From NCBI GenBank assembly GCA_963835135.1, contig CAWIEF010000003.1:930001-994000 (forward strand): 64,000 bases of DNA, in the 5' to 3' direction. Shown piece by piece: positions 36,312 to 44,964 of this stretch (position 1 is its first letter; each line of letters opens with the position of its first letter). The notes beneath the pieces are model-generated. The model saw only the letters and a program-made list of their open reading frames with translations, was not told the origin of the DNA and ran no database searches. Origin of the DNA: JAVVHH01 sp963835135 (GTDB lineage: Bacteria; Pseudomonadota; Alphaproteobacteria; Acetobacterales; Acetobacteraceae). The position numbers were made by a program, and so were the translations under genes.

Positions 36312-37328
36312 CTACTGAGCGGAGACGGGCTCCGGGTTGGCCGCCAGCGTGCGTAGGTAGTCGATGATGTCGGCGCGGTCCTTGGGGTTGGCGACGCCCA
36401 CGAACGTCATCTTGGTTCCGGGCGCATAGGCGGCCGGCTTGGTGAGCCACTGGTCGAGTTCGGCAAAGGTCCAGTTGCCGGTCTTGGCCTTCAGCGCGGT
36501 GGAGAACGCATAGCCGTCCTTCTCGCCCTGCTTGGTGCCGACGACGCCGTACAGGTTCGGCCCGATGCCGTTCTTGCCGCCCTCGTTGAAGCTGTGGCAG
36601 GCGACGCAGCCGAGCTTCTTGGTGTCCGCCTCGCCCGCCTTCGGGTCGGCCGACGCGAGGCGCTCGGCGATCGGCGTGGCCGCCATCGCGCCACCGCCCG
36701 GGTTGGCGTTGGGCTGCGCGCCGCCGTTTGCGGTAGCGCCGGCCGTCGCCGGGTTGGCGGGCGCGGCGTTGGTGTTCGCCGCGACGGCCTCGACCGGCGG
36801 CTTCGGCTTGGGCTCGTCCGACAGGGTGCGCAGATACTCGATGATGTCCGCGCGCTTCTTGGCGTCACCCAGGCCCGCATAGCTCATCTTGGTGCCGGGT
36901 GCATAAGCGCTCGGCTTGGTCAGCCATTCGTTCAGCTCCTGATAGGTCCAGGGGCCTTCCTTGCCCTTGAGGGCGGCGGAGTAGGCATACCCCTCCATGT
37001 GGCCGTGCACGTTGCCGACGGTGTTCCACAGATTCGGGCCGACGCCCGCCTTGCCGCCCTTTGTGAAGCTATGGCAGGCCACGCAGCCCTGCGCCTTGGT
37101 CAACGCCTCGCCATCGGCGGCTGTGGCGGACGCCAGCAGCACGCCGATCGGCGGCTCCGGCGCCTTGGCCGCGGCCACCGGCGCGCTGGCTTCGGCAGGA
37201 ATCGGGAGATGGGGTTTGGCTGGGACAGCCGGGTCGACCAACGCCTGACCCAGCAGCCCGGCTCCGACGAACGCAATGCCCGCCACCAGCACGGCGGCGG
37301 CGGCTTTGTTGAGTTCGAGGCTGTCCAT
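36312..37328 (-). CDS. Membrane-anchored cytochrome c with two tandem c2-like domains
   Basis: A 338-residue protein. An N-terminal anchor (ELNKAAAAVLVAGIAFVGAG) as in CycM/cytochrome c-y is followed by a Pro/Ala linker. Heme domain 1 has CVACH at residues 82-86 and axial Met in GTKMSYAG. A second Ala/Pro/Asn-rich linker leads to heme domain 2, with CVACH at 241-245 and Met in GTKMTFVG. The two domains are close duplicates. ATG 37328 is preferred over an upstream in-frame start because the anchor begins right there. It lies 98 nt after pufC on the same strand, so it is a good candidate to shuttle electrons from the bc1 complex to PufC. Confidence 0.9.
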   Translation of the reverse strand: MDSLELNKAAAAVLVAGIAFVGAGLLGQALVDPAVPAKPHLPIPAEASAPVAAAKAPEPPIGVLLASATAADGEALTKAQGCVACHSFTKGGKAGVGPNLWNTVGNVHGHMEGYAYSAALKGKEGPWTYQELNEWLTKPSAYAPGTKMSYAGLGDAKKRADIIEYLRTLSDEPKPKPPVEAVAANTNAAPANPATAGATANGGAQPNANPGGGAMAATPIAERLASADPKAGEADTKKLGCVACHSFNEGGKNGIGPNLYGVVGTKQGEKDGYAFSTALKAKTGNWTFAELDQWLTKPAAYAPGTKMTFVGVANPKDRADIIDYLRTLAANPEPVSAQ

Positions 37329-37383
37329 ACAATCGTCTCCGAGCGCCGTCTTTGTGCCCTTCAATTGCCACGCCTTGCGGCGC

Positions 37384-37408
37384 TGTCAATCGAAGAAGCA
37401 CAAAAACA
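37384..37408 (-). promoter_or_regulatory. Possible promoter for the tandem cytochrome c gene
   Basis: On the - strand a TTGACA hexamer (37389-37384) lies 56 nt before the cytochrome ATG. The -10 region 17 nt away is poor. A small AGCAC...GTGCT hairpin with a U-rich loop precedes it after the pufC stop. This would allow separate transcription, but the evidence is weak. Confidence 0.25.
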
Positions 37409-37426
37409 GTGCTGGAGACGGGAGTG

Positions 37427-38560
37427 TTAGGGCTTCGGCGCCGCCGCAGCCAACGTCGTCGGTCCCTGCAACTCAGGGAACGTCTGCACCATGCTGACCC
37501 CGAACAGCGGCTTGTAAACACCGTTGTGGCAGGTGGCGCAGTTGAGCTTCGCCACGTCGCCGTGCAGTCCCTTGCGGGCTGGCGGGAAGACGTCGCTCAG
37601 CGAGTTGAGGTAGTTGTCGTTGAGGTCTCGCACCATGTTGATGCCATACCAGGCCGTCACACGCTGTGGCGTGCTCTGCGACCAGTCGCCGAACGCGCGC
37701 GAGTTGTGGCAGTAGGTGCAGTTGACTCCGAGCGACTGCGAGAAGTGGATCATCAACGCGTAGGTCCACTCCGTCTGCTGGATCGATTGCCGGTCGGTCC
37801 CCGGAAGAGCCTGCTCCGACTGGACGCGGATATTGGCCGCGTTCTCCAGATATGGCGTGAACGGGTCATACGGCAGCGAACTGTTGTTGATGGCCGCCGT
37901 CGGATGGCCCTCGCCGGTGCTGGTCGCTGCGAAGCCGCCGCCGAAGCGGTTGGGCAGCGGATCGGTGAACCAGATGTTGGCCGGGACCGGGTTGCCGCGG
38001 TGGCAGGTGTAGCAGGTCACCCCGGTGTTCGCGACGTGGGTCTTGTAGTCGGCGTTGACGTGCTGGACCATCTGGATCATGCGCCGTGCGACGATCTTGG
38101 TGTATTTGCTGTCCTCGGCCATGTTGGCGGTGTTGTGGCAGTAGGCGCAGCCGCCGGCGGGAGACACCCAAGTGGTGATCGAGGCCATCAGCCGCGTGAA
38201 CTGGCCGACGCTGAGGTCACCGAGCACCTGCACGTTCTTGTAGACCACGCCCGCCTTTGGCCCCGCCGCCGGCAGTTGCGGCAGCGACGCGGGGATCTTG
38301 TTCTCCGCCAGGTAGGCCCGGACCTCGCGGGGGTTGTAGACCAGCCCCATCGCCACGCCGCGGAAGCCGCGCTGGATCGTGTCGGGGCTGGGCCGGTCGA
38401 ACGTGGTGACGACGACGACGGTCAGCAGGGCCGCCGCCACGATGGCGACGCCGGCCAAGGCCGGGCCGAGGCCGAGGCGGGGGCCGAGCTTGCCCCCCAG
38501 CTTGGAGGCGAGACCGGGTTCGCCGCCCGGCTCGAGGCTCGGATCGACACTCGCGCTCAT
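37427..38560 (-). CDS. pufC: Reaction-centre tetraheme cytochrome subunit PufC
   Basis: The periplasmic donor to the oxidised special pair. Four c-heme sites are visible in order: CAYCH, CYTCH, CTYCH and CATCH. The N-terminus (about residues 30-50, ALAGVAIVAAALLTVVVVTT) is a hydrophobic anchor without a lipobox Cys, unlike the lipid-anchored Blastochloris protein, so it is probably held by an uncleaved helix. The ATG overlaps the pufM stop (ATGA). 377 residues fits the family. The C-terminus ends in an Ala/Pro tail. Confidence 0.97.
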   Translation of the reverse strand: MSASVDPSLEPGGEPGLASKLGGKLGPRLGLGPALAGVAIVAAALLTVVVVTTFDRPSPDTIQRGFRGVAMGLVYNPREVRAYLAENKIPASLPQLPAAGPKAGVVYKNVQVLGDLSVGQFTRLMASITTWVSPAGGCAYCHNTANMAEDSKYTKIVARRMIQMVQHVNADYKTHVANTGVTCYTCHRGNPVPANIWFTDPLPNRFGGGFAATSTGEGHPTAAINNSSLPYDPFTPYLENAANIRVQSEQALPGTDRQSIQQTEWTYALMIHFSQSLGVNCTYCHNSRAFGDWSQSTPQRVTAWYGINMVRDLNDNYLNSLSDVFPPARKGLHGDVAKLNCATCHNGVYKPLFGVSMVQTFPELQGPTTLAAAAPKP

Positions 38561-39531
38561 CGTATTGCTCCCAAGGCCGGATCGGCGACGGTGCCCCAAA
38601 TCGCCGGATAGGGCGGCGCGATGCCGTGCTTGACGCCCCAGAGGAACCAATTGTCGACCACGGTGCCGGTCAGCAGGATGCCGATGCCGCCGCAGATCGG
38701 GCATAGCACCGCGAACCACCACGCCCACCGGTGGATCGACTCCGCCGTGGCGCAGAACCCCATCGTCCAGCGCCAGAACAGCGCACCGCGTTCGAAGGCC
38801 GTGCCGCGGTCGATGATCTGCTCGATCTCGCGTTCCGCGCCGAACCGGCTGGTGGCCAGCACGGTCGCGCCGTGCATGGCGAACAGCAGCGTCGCGCCGT
38901 AGAGGAACACGATCGAGAGCATGTGGAACGGGTTGTAGAACAGGTTGCCGTAGCGGATCGACAGCGACGCGGTCCAGTCAAGATGCGGGAAGATGCCGAA
39001 CGGCACCGCCTCGCCCCACGATCCCATCAGGATCGGCCGGATGAAGCCGACGACGAGATACAGCCAGATGGCCGCGGCGAACGCCCAGGCGACATGGGTT
39101 CCCATGCCGAGCGCACGGGCCCGGGTGTAGATGCGGGTCCACCAGAGCAGGATGGAGGCGGTCAGGAAGAAGCCCGCCATGAGCCACCATCCCCCTTCCG
39201 CCAGCGGCGGCATGACCGTCAGCCCGAGCGCCGGCGACGGCGGTTCGAGTGCCAGCCAGGGCAGTTGCCGGACGAACTGGACGACGTCCCAGTTCACCGA
39301 AGCCCACATGTTGAGCCCGATGATCTCGAAGGCGATGAAGCCGCAAATCAGCGACGCCACGCCTGTGACCCCGAGGTAGATCGGCCCGACCTGCGCGTCG
39401 CCGAGGCGACCGAACAGGTGCAGGAAGAATGGTTGGCCGGTCCGCGTCCAGCCGGTGGTTGCGAGCGGCACCCCGGCATAGGCCGGGCCGCGGACCTGAA
39501 TGCGGGTGAAGATGTTCTGATATTGCGCCAT
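38557..39531 (-). CDS. pufM: Photosynthetic reaction centre M subunit
   Basis: A 324-residue, five-helix RC core protein. NPFHMLSIVFLYGATLLFAMHG contains the special-pair His and the non-heme-iron His. FGAEREIEQIIDRGTAFERG carries the iron-ligating Glu region. Residue 45 is Asp in FGRLGDAQVGPIYLG, the M44 position, where Rhodobacter sphaeroides has Asn. It has GGGGGAG before the ATG and a 26-nt gap after pufL. Confidence 0.98.
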   Translation of the reverse strand: MAQYQNIFTRIQVRGPAYAGVPLATTGWTRTGQPFFLHLFGRLGDAQVGPIYLGVTGVASLICGFIAFEIIGLNMWASVNWDVVQFVRQLPWLALEPPSPALGLTVMPPLAEGGWWLMAGFFLTASILLWWTRIYTRARALGMGTHVAWAFAAAIWLYLVVGFIRPILMGSWGEAVPFGIFPHLDWTASLSIRYGNLFYNPFHMLSIVFLYGATLLFAMHGATVLATSRFGAEREIEQIIDRGTAFERGALFWRWTMGFCATAESIHRWAWWFAVLCPICGGIGILLTGTVVDNWFLWGVKHGIAPPYPAIWGTVADPALGAIR

Positions 39532-39557
39532 TGCCCGCTCCCCCTTTCGTTATGAGT

Positions 39558-40388
39558 TTATGAGTGCTGCCAGATCGGAAGGTTGAGCCACCAGCCCCAC
39601 CACTCCGGCCAGCCGCGGGTCCAGAAGGGGCCGCTGATCACGATGCACACGGCGCTCCAGAACCCGGCCGACAGCGCCAGGAACAGCCCCAGCCGATGCA
39701 CGCCCAGGGTGCCGATCGACCAGCCGATCGTGTCGCGGAAGAAGGTGTTCTCGTGTTCGGCCGTCTTGACCGCCTGCCCGCTCGGCACGTTGACCGCCGA
39801 CAGCACCAGGCCACCATGCATGGAGAAGGCGAGCAGCGTGGTGAAGAAGAAGCTCACCGCGAGCATGTGCGCCGGGTTGTAGTGGAAGTGCAGGTATTGG
39901 TAGCCGGTGTTGGACACCCAATCGAGGTGGCTCAGGATTCCGTAGGGGAAGCCGTGCCCCCAGGCGCCCATCAGCACCGGGCGGATGACGACCAGCGTGA
40001 CATAGGCGAAAATGGCGACCCCGAACGCGACCGGCACATGGTAGCCCATGCCGAGCTTGCGGGCGATCTCGGCCTGGCGCAGCGCCCAGGAAACGAACGC
40101 GCCGATGGCGCAGATGGTGATGATCTGCCACAGGCCGCCTTCTCGCAGCGGCGCGAAGCCGAGGCCCACGGAGAGATCCGGCGGCGGGATGTTGATGCGC
40201 CACACGTTCCAGGTCGGGCCGATGGCGGCGCCATAGACGATGAGGAGCGTGCCGATGACGCTGAAGAAGATGGTCGTGATGCCGAAGAAGCCGACGTAGA
40301 ACGGGCCAACCCAAAAATCGAACAGATCGCCGCCGACCAGGGTGCCCCCCCGGACGCGATACTTTTCCTCGAACGTGAGCATTGACAT
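39558..40388 (-). CDS. pufL: Photosynthetic reaction centre L subunit
   Basis: A 276-residue RC core protein. YLHFHYNPAHMLAVSFFF contains His169, equivalent to L168, and the special-pair ligand His174, equivalent to L173. Thus the protein has the ordinary BChl a arrangement and not the Glu of Acidiphilium. In KTAEHENTFFRDTIGWSIG the QB-site residues are Glu213 and Asn214 (L212 Glu, L213 Asn). Asn at L213 is normally paired with Asp at M44, as is seen in this pufM. It begins MSMLTFEEKYRVRGGTLVGG. Confidence 0.98.
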   Translation of the reverse strand: MSMLTFEEKYRVRGGTLVGGDLFDFWVGPFYVGFFGITTIFFSVIGTLLIVYGAAIGPTWNVWRINIPPPDLSVGLGFAPLREGGLWQIITICAIGAFVSWALRQAEIARKLGMGYHVPVAFGVAIFAYVTLVVIRPVLMGAWGHGFPYGILSHLDWVSNTGYQYLHFHYNPAHMLAVSFFFTTLLAFSMHGGLVLSAVNVPSGQAVKTAEHENTFFRDTIGWSIGTLGVHRLGLFLALSAGFWSAVCIVISGPFWTRGWPEWWGWWLNLPIWQHS

Positions 40389-40463
40389 GGGGGCTTACCT
40401 TTGAGCGGCGTTGGTGGCGGGAGCGGACGGTAGGCGTCCGTTCCCGCTACCGAGGAAGCGAGT

Positions 40464-40676
40464 TTATCGCGGCGCGGCCGCCGGAGCGGGAAGCGCCTGG
40501 CCGCCCGGAAGCGGTGTCACCTGCGACATCGCGCCGGCGCGGGCCGGACCCTCGAGCCAATTGAACCGGCTCGTGCTGAGCAGGATGAAGTGGATCAGGA
40601 GCGCGAGAACGAACAGGAAGGTGAACAACGCCACGAGTGCGCGACGGGGATCGAACAGCAGCCATACACGCCACAT
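40464..40676 (-). CDS. pufA: LH1 antenna alpha polypeptide
   Basis: A 70-residue polypeptide. WRVWLLFDPRRALVALFTFL and LALLIHFILLSTSRFNWLEG show the N-terminal W-x-x-FDP-RR pattern and the BChl-ligating His29 in the single membrane helix. An extended Pro/Ala C-terminus follows. A GGAGA lies upstream of the ATG, and the gene follows pufB by 11 nt. Confidence 0.96.
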   Translation of the reverse strand: MWRVWLLFDPRRALVALFTFLFVLALLIHFILLSTSRFNWLEGPARAGAMSQVTPLPGGQALPAPAAAPR

Positions 40677-40687
40677 GATTCTGTCTC

Positions 40688-40912
40688 CTATGCCAAGAAC
40701 GATTTGGCGGCCGACACACCGTCCATCAGCATGGACGTCGCGTAGCCGTTGGGCCCGGGCAGCCAGGGGCGCCACAGCCAAACCAAGATGTGCGCTACCA
40801 CTGCGACCGCCACGAAGATGATGAAGCTCGTGACGAATATGCTGTGGAACTCGCGCGCTTCGGAATCCGTTAGGCCCGAGGTCGAGCCAGTTCTGAGTTG
40901 GACATCCGACAT
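40688..40912 (-). CDS. pufB: LH1 antenna beta polypeptide
   Basis: A 74-residue polypeptide. SGLTDSEAREFHSIFVTSF carries the conserved FH near the membrane face (His23). VAVVAHILVWLWRPWLPG carries the BChl-ligating His41 and the Trp-rich LH1 ending. The C-terminus after RPWLPG extends about 20 residues, which is longer than most. A strong GGAGGT site lies just upstream of the ATG, fitting the high expression required. Confidence 0.96.
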   Translation of the reverse strand: MSDVQLRTGSTSGLTDSEAREFHSIFVTSFIIFVAVAVVAHILVWLWRPWLPGPNGYATSMLMDGVSAAKSFLA

Positions 40913-40941
40913 TTTTGGGGTTACCTCCGTCTCTGTCGTTG

Positions 40942-40962
40942 CCGCGCGGGAACCCTGCGCGG
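40942..40962 (-). other. Hairpin in the bchZ-pufB gap
   Basis: A G+C-rich stem-loop (CCGCGCGGG facing CCCTGCGCGG with one bulge) lies between the bchZ stop and the pufB ribosome site. Another GC-rich inverted repeat occurs at about 40983-41000. At the same place in other purple bacteria, mRNA processing separates the low-abundance bch message from the abundant puf message. Such a role here is inferred. Confidence 0.45.
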
Positions 40963-41021
40963 CGAAGGGCTTGCTGAAGCACCGCGCGCACCCCGCGCGG
41001 CCGGGTCTGGGCGCCGGGTGG

Positions 41022-42473
41022 TCATGACACCCGCCCCCGCAGTGAAGCGAGCGAACGGCGCACGCGGTCGGCGGTAATCCGCCCCTCCCGCGCGTCGCGC
41101 GCATCGCGCTCGATGTGTTCGCGCAGCCGCTTGGCTGCCGAGATCCGAACCAAGAACGGCTCCTGCTCGACATGCTCGTCGAGCAGGGTCGCCGCAGCCT
41201 CGTCCCAGGGTTCGGCGTTCCAGGCATTCTGCTGCACCGGCGTCGGCTCGACTTTGTCCATCTCCGTGCCGAGCGGCAGGATGTGAAAGAGCGCGTCGAA
41301 CAGGGCGTTGCAGAACTCCTGCATGATGTAGGTCGCGCCGGCATAGCCCATGTAAGGCGTCCCGGTGGCCCGCCGGATGGCTGCGCCCGGGAAGGAGGCG
41401 GCGATGAACATCGAGCGTCCCCCCACTTCGGCGGCATACATCCGTTCGTTGTAGGAGCCGTAGATGATCAGCGGTTTCTTGGTGTGGATCGCCTCACGCA
41501 CGGCCGCGTTGTCGGTCTTCTCGCCGGCGGTGCGCCCGAAGTGGAACACGCAGGGCAACCCGAGTTCGCCCTCGAGGAATCCGACCAGCCCGTGCTCGTA
41601 GGTCCGGTTCGCGACCACACCGAAGGTGGCCGAGGCGAAGAAATCCTGCGTGACGGAACGCCACAGGTCCCACACCGGCTTGATCGTCGTGTGCTTCTCG
41701 CGCTCGATGAACGGCTCGGCATCCAGGCCGGTCAGTTCGGCCAGCTTACGCAGGAAGTTCGTCGTCGCATGCAGCCCGATGGGGGCCTGCAAGTAGGGGC
41801 GGTCCAGCTCCTCGCAGAGGAGGCGACCGAACTCGCGATAGAGGCAGATGTTGACGTCGGCGTTCGGCAGCTTGTGCACGTCGTCGATATGCGCGCCGAG
41901 CGGAAACACCATGTTGACGACGCAGCCGATGCCCTCGACCAGGCGGCGGATCTCGGCCAGATCGGACGGCATGTTGAACGTGCCGTACATCGGGCCGAGG
42001 ATGTTGACGCGCGGGGCCTCGCCTTCCTTGCGGGCGTATTTACGCGAGCGTTTCACGCCGAACTCGTTCCAGAGCCAGAACATCGCCCGGTCGGCGCATT
42101 GCCACTGGTCTTCGTCGATCGTGCGCGGGACGAAGCGCTGCAGGTTGCTGCCCTCGGGCGTCACGCCGCCGCCGATCATCTCGGCGATGCTGCCGGTGAC
42201 CACCACGGCCGGCAATTCCTGATCCTGGCTCAGCGCCGCGCGGCTGAGCGCGCCCTCCGTCCCCGTGCTCGACAGATTCTCTTCGCTGAGCCCGGTGACC
42301 ACGACCGGCAATTCATGCGGCGGCAGCCCGTCGGTGTAGTGCAGCACGGCGGTGACGGGCAGGTTCTCGCAGCCGACCGGGCCATCGATCACCACCCGCA
42401 GGCCGCGGATGGCGGTGAAGGCGTAGACGGCGCCCCAGTAGCCGCCCGCGCGATCATGATCGAGGACGAGCAT
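41022..42473 (-). CDS. bchZ: Chlorophyllide a reductase subunit Z
   Basis: A 483-residue catalytic subunit that, with BchY and BchX, reduces ring B of chlorophyllide to bacteriochlorophyllide. LDHDRAGGYWGAVYAFTAI starts the protein. VVIDGPVGCENLPVTAVLHY carries a cluster Cys, followed by PVVVTGLSEENLSSTGTEG and PMYGTFNMPSDLAEIRRLVE. The ATG overlaps the bchY stop by one base pattern (TGATG). It is the last bch gene before puf. Confidence 0.97.
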   Translation of the reverse strand: MLVLDHDRAGGYWGAVYAFTAIRGLRVVIDGPVGCENLPVTAVLHYTDGLPPHELPVVVTGLSEENLSSTGTEGALSRAALSQDQELPAVVVTGSIAEMIGGGVTPEGSNLQRFVPRTIDEDQWQCADRAMFWLWNEFGVKRSRKYARKEGEAPRVNILGPMYGTFNMPSDLAEIRRLVEGIGCVVNMVFPLGAHIDDVHKLPNADVNICLYREFGRLLCEELDRPYLQAPIGLHATTNFLRKLAELTGLDAEPFIEREKHTTIKPVWDLWRSVTQDFFASATFGVVANRTYEHGLVGFLEGELGLPCVFHFGRTAGEKTDNAAVREAIHTKKPLIIYGSYNERMYAAEVGGRSMFIAASFPGAAIRRATGTPYMGYAGATYIMQEFCNALFDALFHILPLGTEMDKVEPTPVQQNAWNAEPWDEAAATLLDEHVEQEPFLVRISAAKRLREHIERDARDAREGRITADRVRRSLASLRGRVS

Positions 42474-43964
42474 CAGGTGCCCACCGCGGATTCGGATTTG
42501 ACCTTAGCGGCGCGGATCTTGCGCTGGCGGTCGCGGAACCCGGCGGGCTCGACCGGCACACCGACGCTCCCATACCCGGCGGTCTCGCCGGTGCCGACAC
42601 CCTGGAAGAACGACACCATGCGGGCAAAGCGCGGCGCGCTGCCGATCTGCGCGGCCACAATCGCGGCCAGCGACCCGGCGCCCGCAGCCCCAAACAAGGG
42701 CCGGGCCGACACCATGTTCGTATAATACAGGGCCGGAATGCCGAGTTCCTTGGCCTTCTGCACCAGCGGCGTCGTGCCAACGGCGAGATCAGGCTTCACT
42801 TCCAGCATCGCCTGGACGTCCTGCTCGAGCGAGGCGCGGAACTGCACGTGGGTGCCGCGGCTTTCGAGCCAGTCGCGATCGGCCTCGGCCCACTCGGTCT
42901 TCGGGCAGGCGGTGCCGACATACGGGATCTCCGCGCCGGCTTCGACCAGCAGGCGGGCGGTCAGCAACTCGGAGCCCTCATAGCCGGAGAGCGTGATGCG
43001 GTGGCGGATCGGGTTGGCCTCGAGCGCGGCGCGGATCGCCGGCAGGGCGCGGGCCCGGGCGGCATCGCGCAGTTCGAACGGCACGTTGGCGGCCAGCCCG
43101 ATGGCTTCGAGCCAGGCTTCGGTGCCCTCGACCCCGACCGGGCCGGAGCCGACGACCGGACGGCCGGCCGCCGTGAACTCGCGGATCGAGGCGGTATAGA
43201 ACGGATGTACGGCGGCGACGGCAGCGCAATCCAGCGCTCCATACAGATCCCGCCACTCGCGGGCGGGCGTCGGCGGGGCGAGCGCCAGGCCCATCGGGGC
43301 CAACATCGCGCCGATGCCCGGCGGGTCCGCCGGAAAGACTTCGCCCAACATTGCGATGGTCGGCAGAGTCGGTGGCACCGCGCGGCCGGGCCACGGGCCC
43401 TTGTTCGGCTTCGAGCCGAGCGAAGCGCAGCATCGCGCCGGCCAGCACGTCCTTGGCTTCCGCATGGGTCGGCACGCCGAAGCCCGGCACGTCGATCCCG
43501 ATCACGCGCACGCCGTCGATCTGCTTGGGCAGGCGATCCAACGGCACGCCCGACGCGGTCGGCACGCACAGGTTGATGACGACAATCGCATCCAGATCGG
43601 CCGGCTTGGCCAGCGCATAGACGGCGTCGCGAATGTCTTCGTAGAGCTGGCCGCGCACCAGCGTCTCGGAGTTGAACGGCACATAACCGACGGTCCGACG
43701 CGCTCCATAGAAATGCGACGTGAACGTCAGCCCGTAAACGCAGCATGCCGACCCACACAGGATCGTCGCGACCCGGCGCATGCGCAGCCCGACGCGCAAA
43801 GACCCGAACGCCGGACACATCGATTGCGGCTGGTCATGCGGCCCTTGCGGATAGTCGGACGCCAGCCGGTCGAGCACGGCGCTCTTGCCGGCCGAGCGTG
43901 CGGCCGACAACATCGTCTCGCGGCCCGCATGGCAACTTCCGGTGCTGGGAGGCAGCGCGTCCAT
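42473..43964 (-). CDS. bchY: Chlorophyllide a reductase subunit Y, frameshifted near 43390
   Basis: The partner of BchZ. The N-terminal half has PQGPHDQPQSMCPAFGSLRV and SACCVYGLTFTSHFYGARRT with the cluster Cys residues. The C-terminal half has AMLGEVFPADPPGIGAMLAP, ALYYTNMVSARPLFGAAG and QRKIRAAKVKSESA. The two halves are in different frames. Somewhere between about 43375 and 43405 one extra base is present, within a G/C-rich run. Total length is one base over a multiple of three. It lies 4 nt after the bchX stop. Sequence error is likely since BChl a synthesis needs this enzyme. Confidence 0.9.
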
Positions 43965-43968
43965 GACC

Positions 43969-44964
43969 TTATGCGCCCTCGTAGATTACTTCGAGGGACG
44001 GACGGGTGATCTGGACGTCGGCGCACATATCGGCCTCGGTCGCAGCAATCAGTGTGTAACCGCGGCCGACCGCCTCGCCCTTGAACAGGCCGAGCAGCCC
44101 CTCTTGCGTAAGCGGGGTCGGACGCAGCGGCGGGGCCGTCGCAACTTGCTCGGCGAGGTCTTCGAAGATTGAGGCCCACTCACCGCCGGGTCGGCCAACG
44201 ATTTCGTAGTTGGCGGATTTGCGGCGGATGTCCTCGTTGGCCGGGATCGCAGCCAGGACTGGGATGCCTGCCGCGGCGGCAAAGGCCTGCGCCTCGCCGG
44301 TCCCGTCGTCCTTGTTGATGACCAAACCGGCCACGCCGACATTGCCGCCCATCTTGCGGAAATACTCGACCGCCGAGCAGACGTTGTTCGCGACGTAGAG
44401 TGACTGCAGGTCGTTCGAGCCGACCACGATCACCTTCTGGCACATGTCCCGCGCGATCGGCAGGCCGAACCCGCCGCAGACGACGTCGCCCAGGAAGTCG
44501 AGCAGGACGTAGTCGAAGCCCCAATCGTGGAAGCCGAGCTTCTCCAACAGCTCGAAGCCATGGATGATGCCGCGCCCACCGCAGCCGCGGCCGACTTCGG
44601 GGCCACCGAGCTCCATGGCGAACACGCCGTCGCGGATGAAGCAGACGTCGCCAATGGTCACCTTCTCGCCGGCGGCCTTCTTCTTGGACGAGGTCTCGAT
44701 GATGGTCGGGCAGGAGCGCCCGCCGAACAGCAGCGACGTCGTGTCGCTCTTGGGATCACACCCAATGAGGAGAACCCGCTTTCCTTGTTGCGCCATCATG
44801 TAGCTGAGGTTGGCGAGCGTGAAGCTCTTGCCGATGCCGCCCTTGCCGTAGATGGCGATGACTTGCGTCTCTTTCTTGACCGGGCCGGTCGGAACGGCGT
44901 CAGGCTCGATCTCCGCTTCCGAGCGAAGGGCGTCGGTCATGGCGTTGGGCGTGATGGCGTTCAT
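43969..44964 (-). CDS. bchX: Chlorophyllide a reductase iron protein BchX
   Basis: A 331-residue NifH-like ATPase. The P-loop is AIYGKGGIGKSFTLANLSYM near residue 40. VLLIGCDPKSDTTSLLFGG and the cluster Cys in GPEVGRGCGGRGIIHGFELL and GDVVCGGFGLPIARDMC follow. It supplies electrons to BchYZ. The ATG at 44964 overlaps the bchC stop (ATGA). Upstream in-frame codons fall inside bchC and are not used. Confidence 0.97.
   Translation of the reverse strand: MNAITPNAMTDALRSEAEIEPDAVPTGPVKKETQVIAIYGKGGIGKSFTLANLSYMMAQQGKRVLLIGCDPKSDTTSLLFGGRSCPTIIETSSKKKAAGEKVTIGDVCFIRDGVFAMELGGPEVGRGCGGRGIIHGFELLEKLGFHDWGFDYVLLDFLGDVVCGGFGLPIARDMCQKVIVVGSNDLQSLYVANNVCSAVEYFRKMGGNVGVAGLVINKDDGTGEAQAFAAAAGIPVLAAIPANEDIRRKSANYEIVGRPGGEWASIFEDLAEQVATAPPLRPTPLTQEGLLGLFKGEAVGRGYTLIAATEADMCADVQITRPSLEVIYEGA

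Noticed and set aside
40913..41021. A pufQ gene between bchZ and pufB
   Set aside because: The 109-nt gap has only GC-rich hairpins and the pufB ribosome site; no ORF resembling PufQ.
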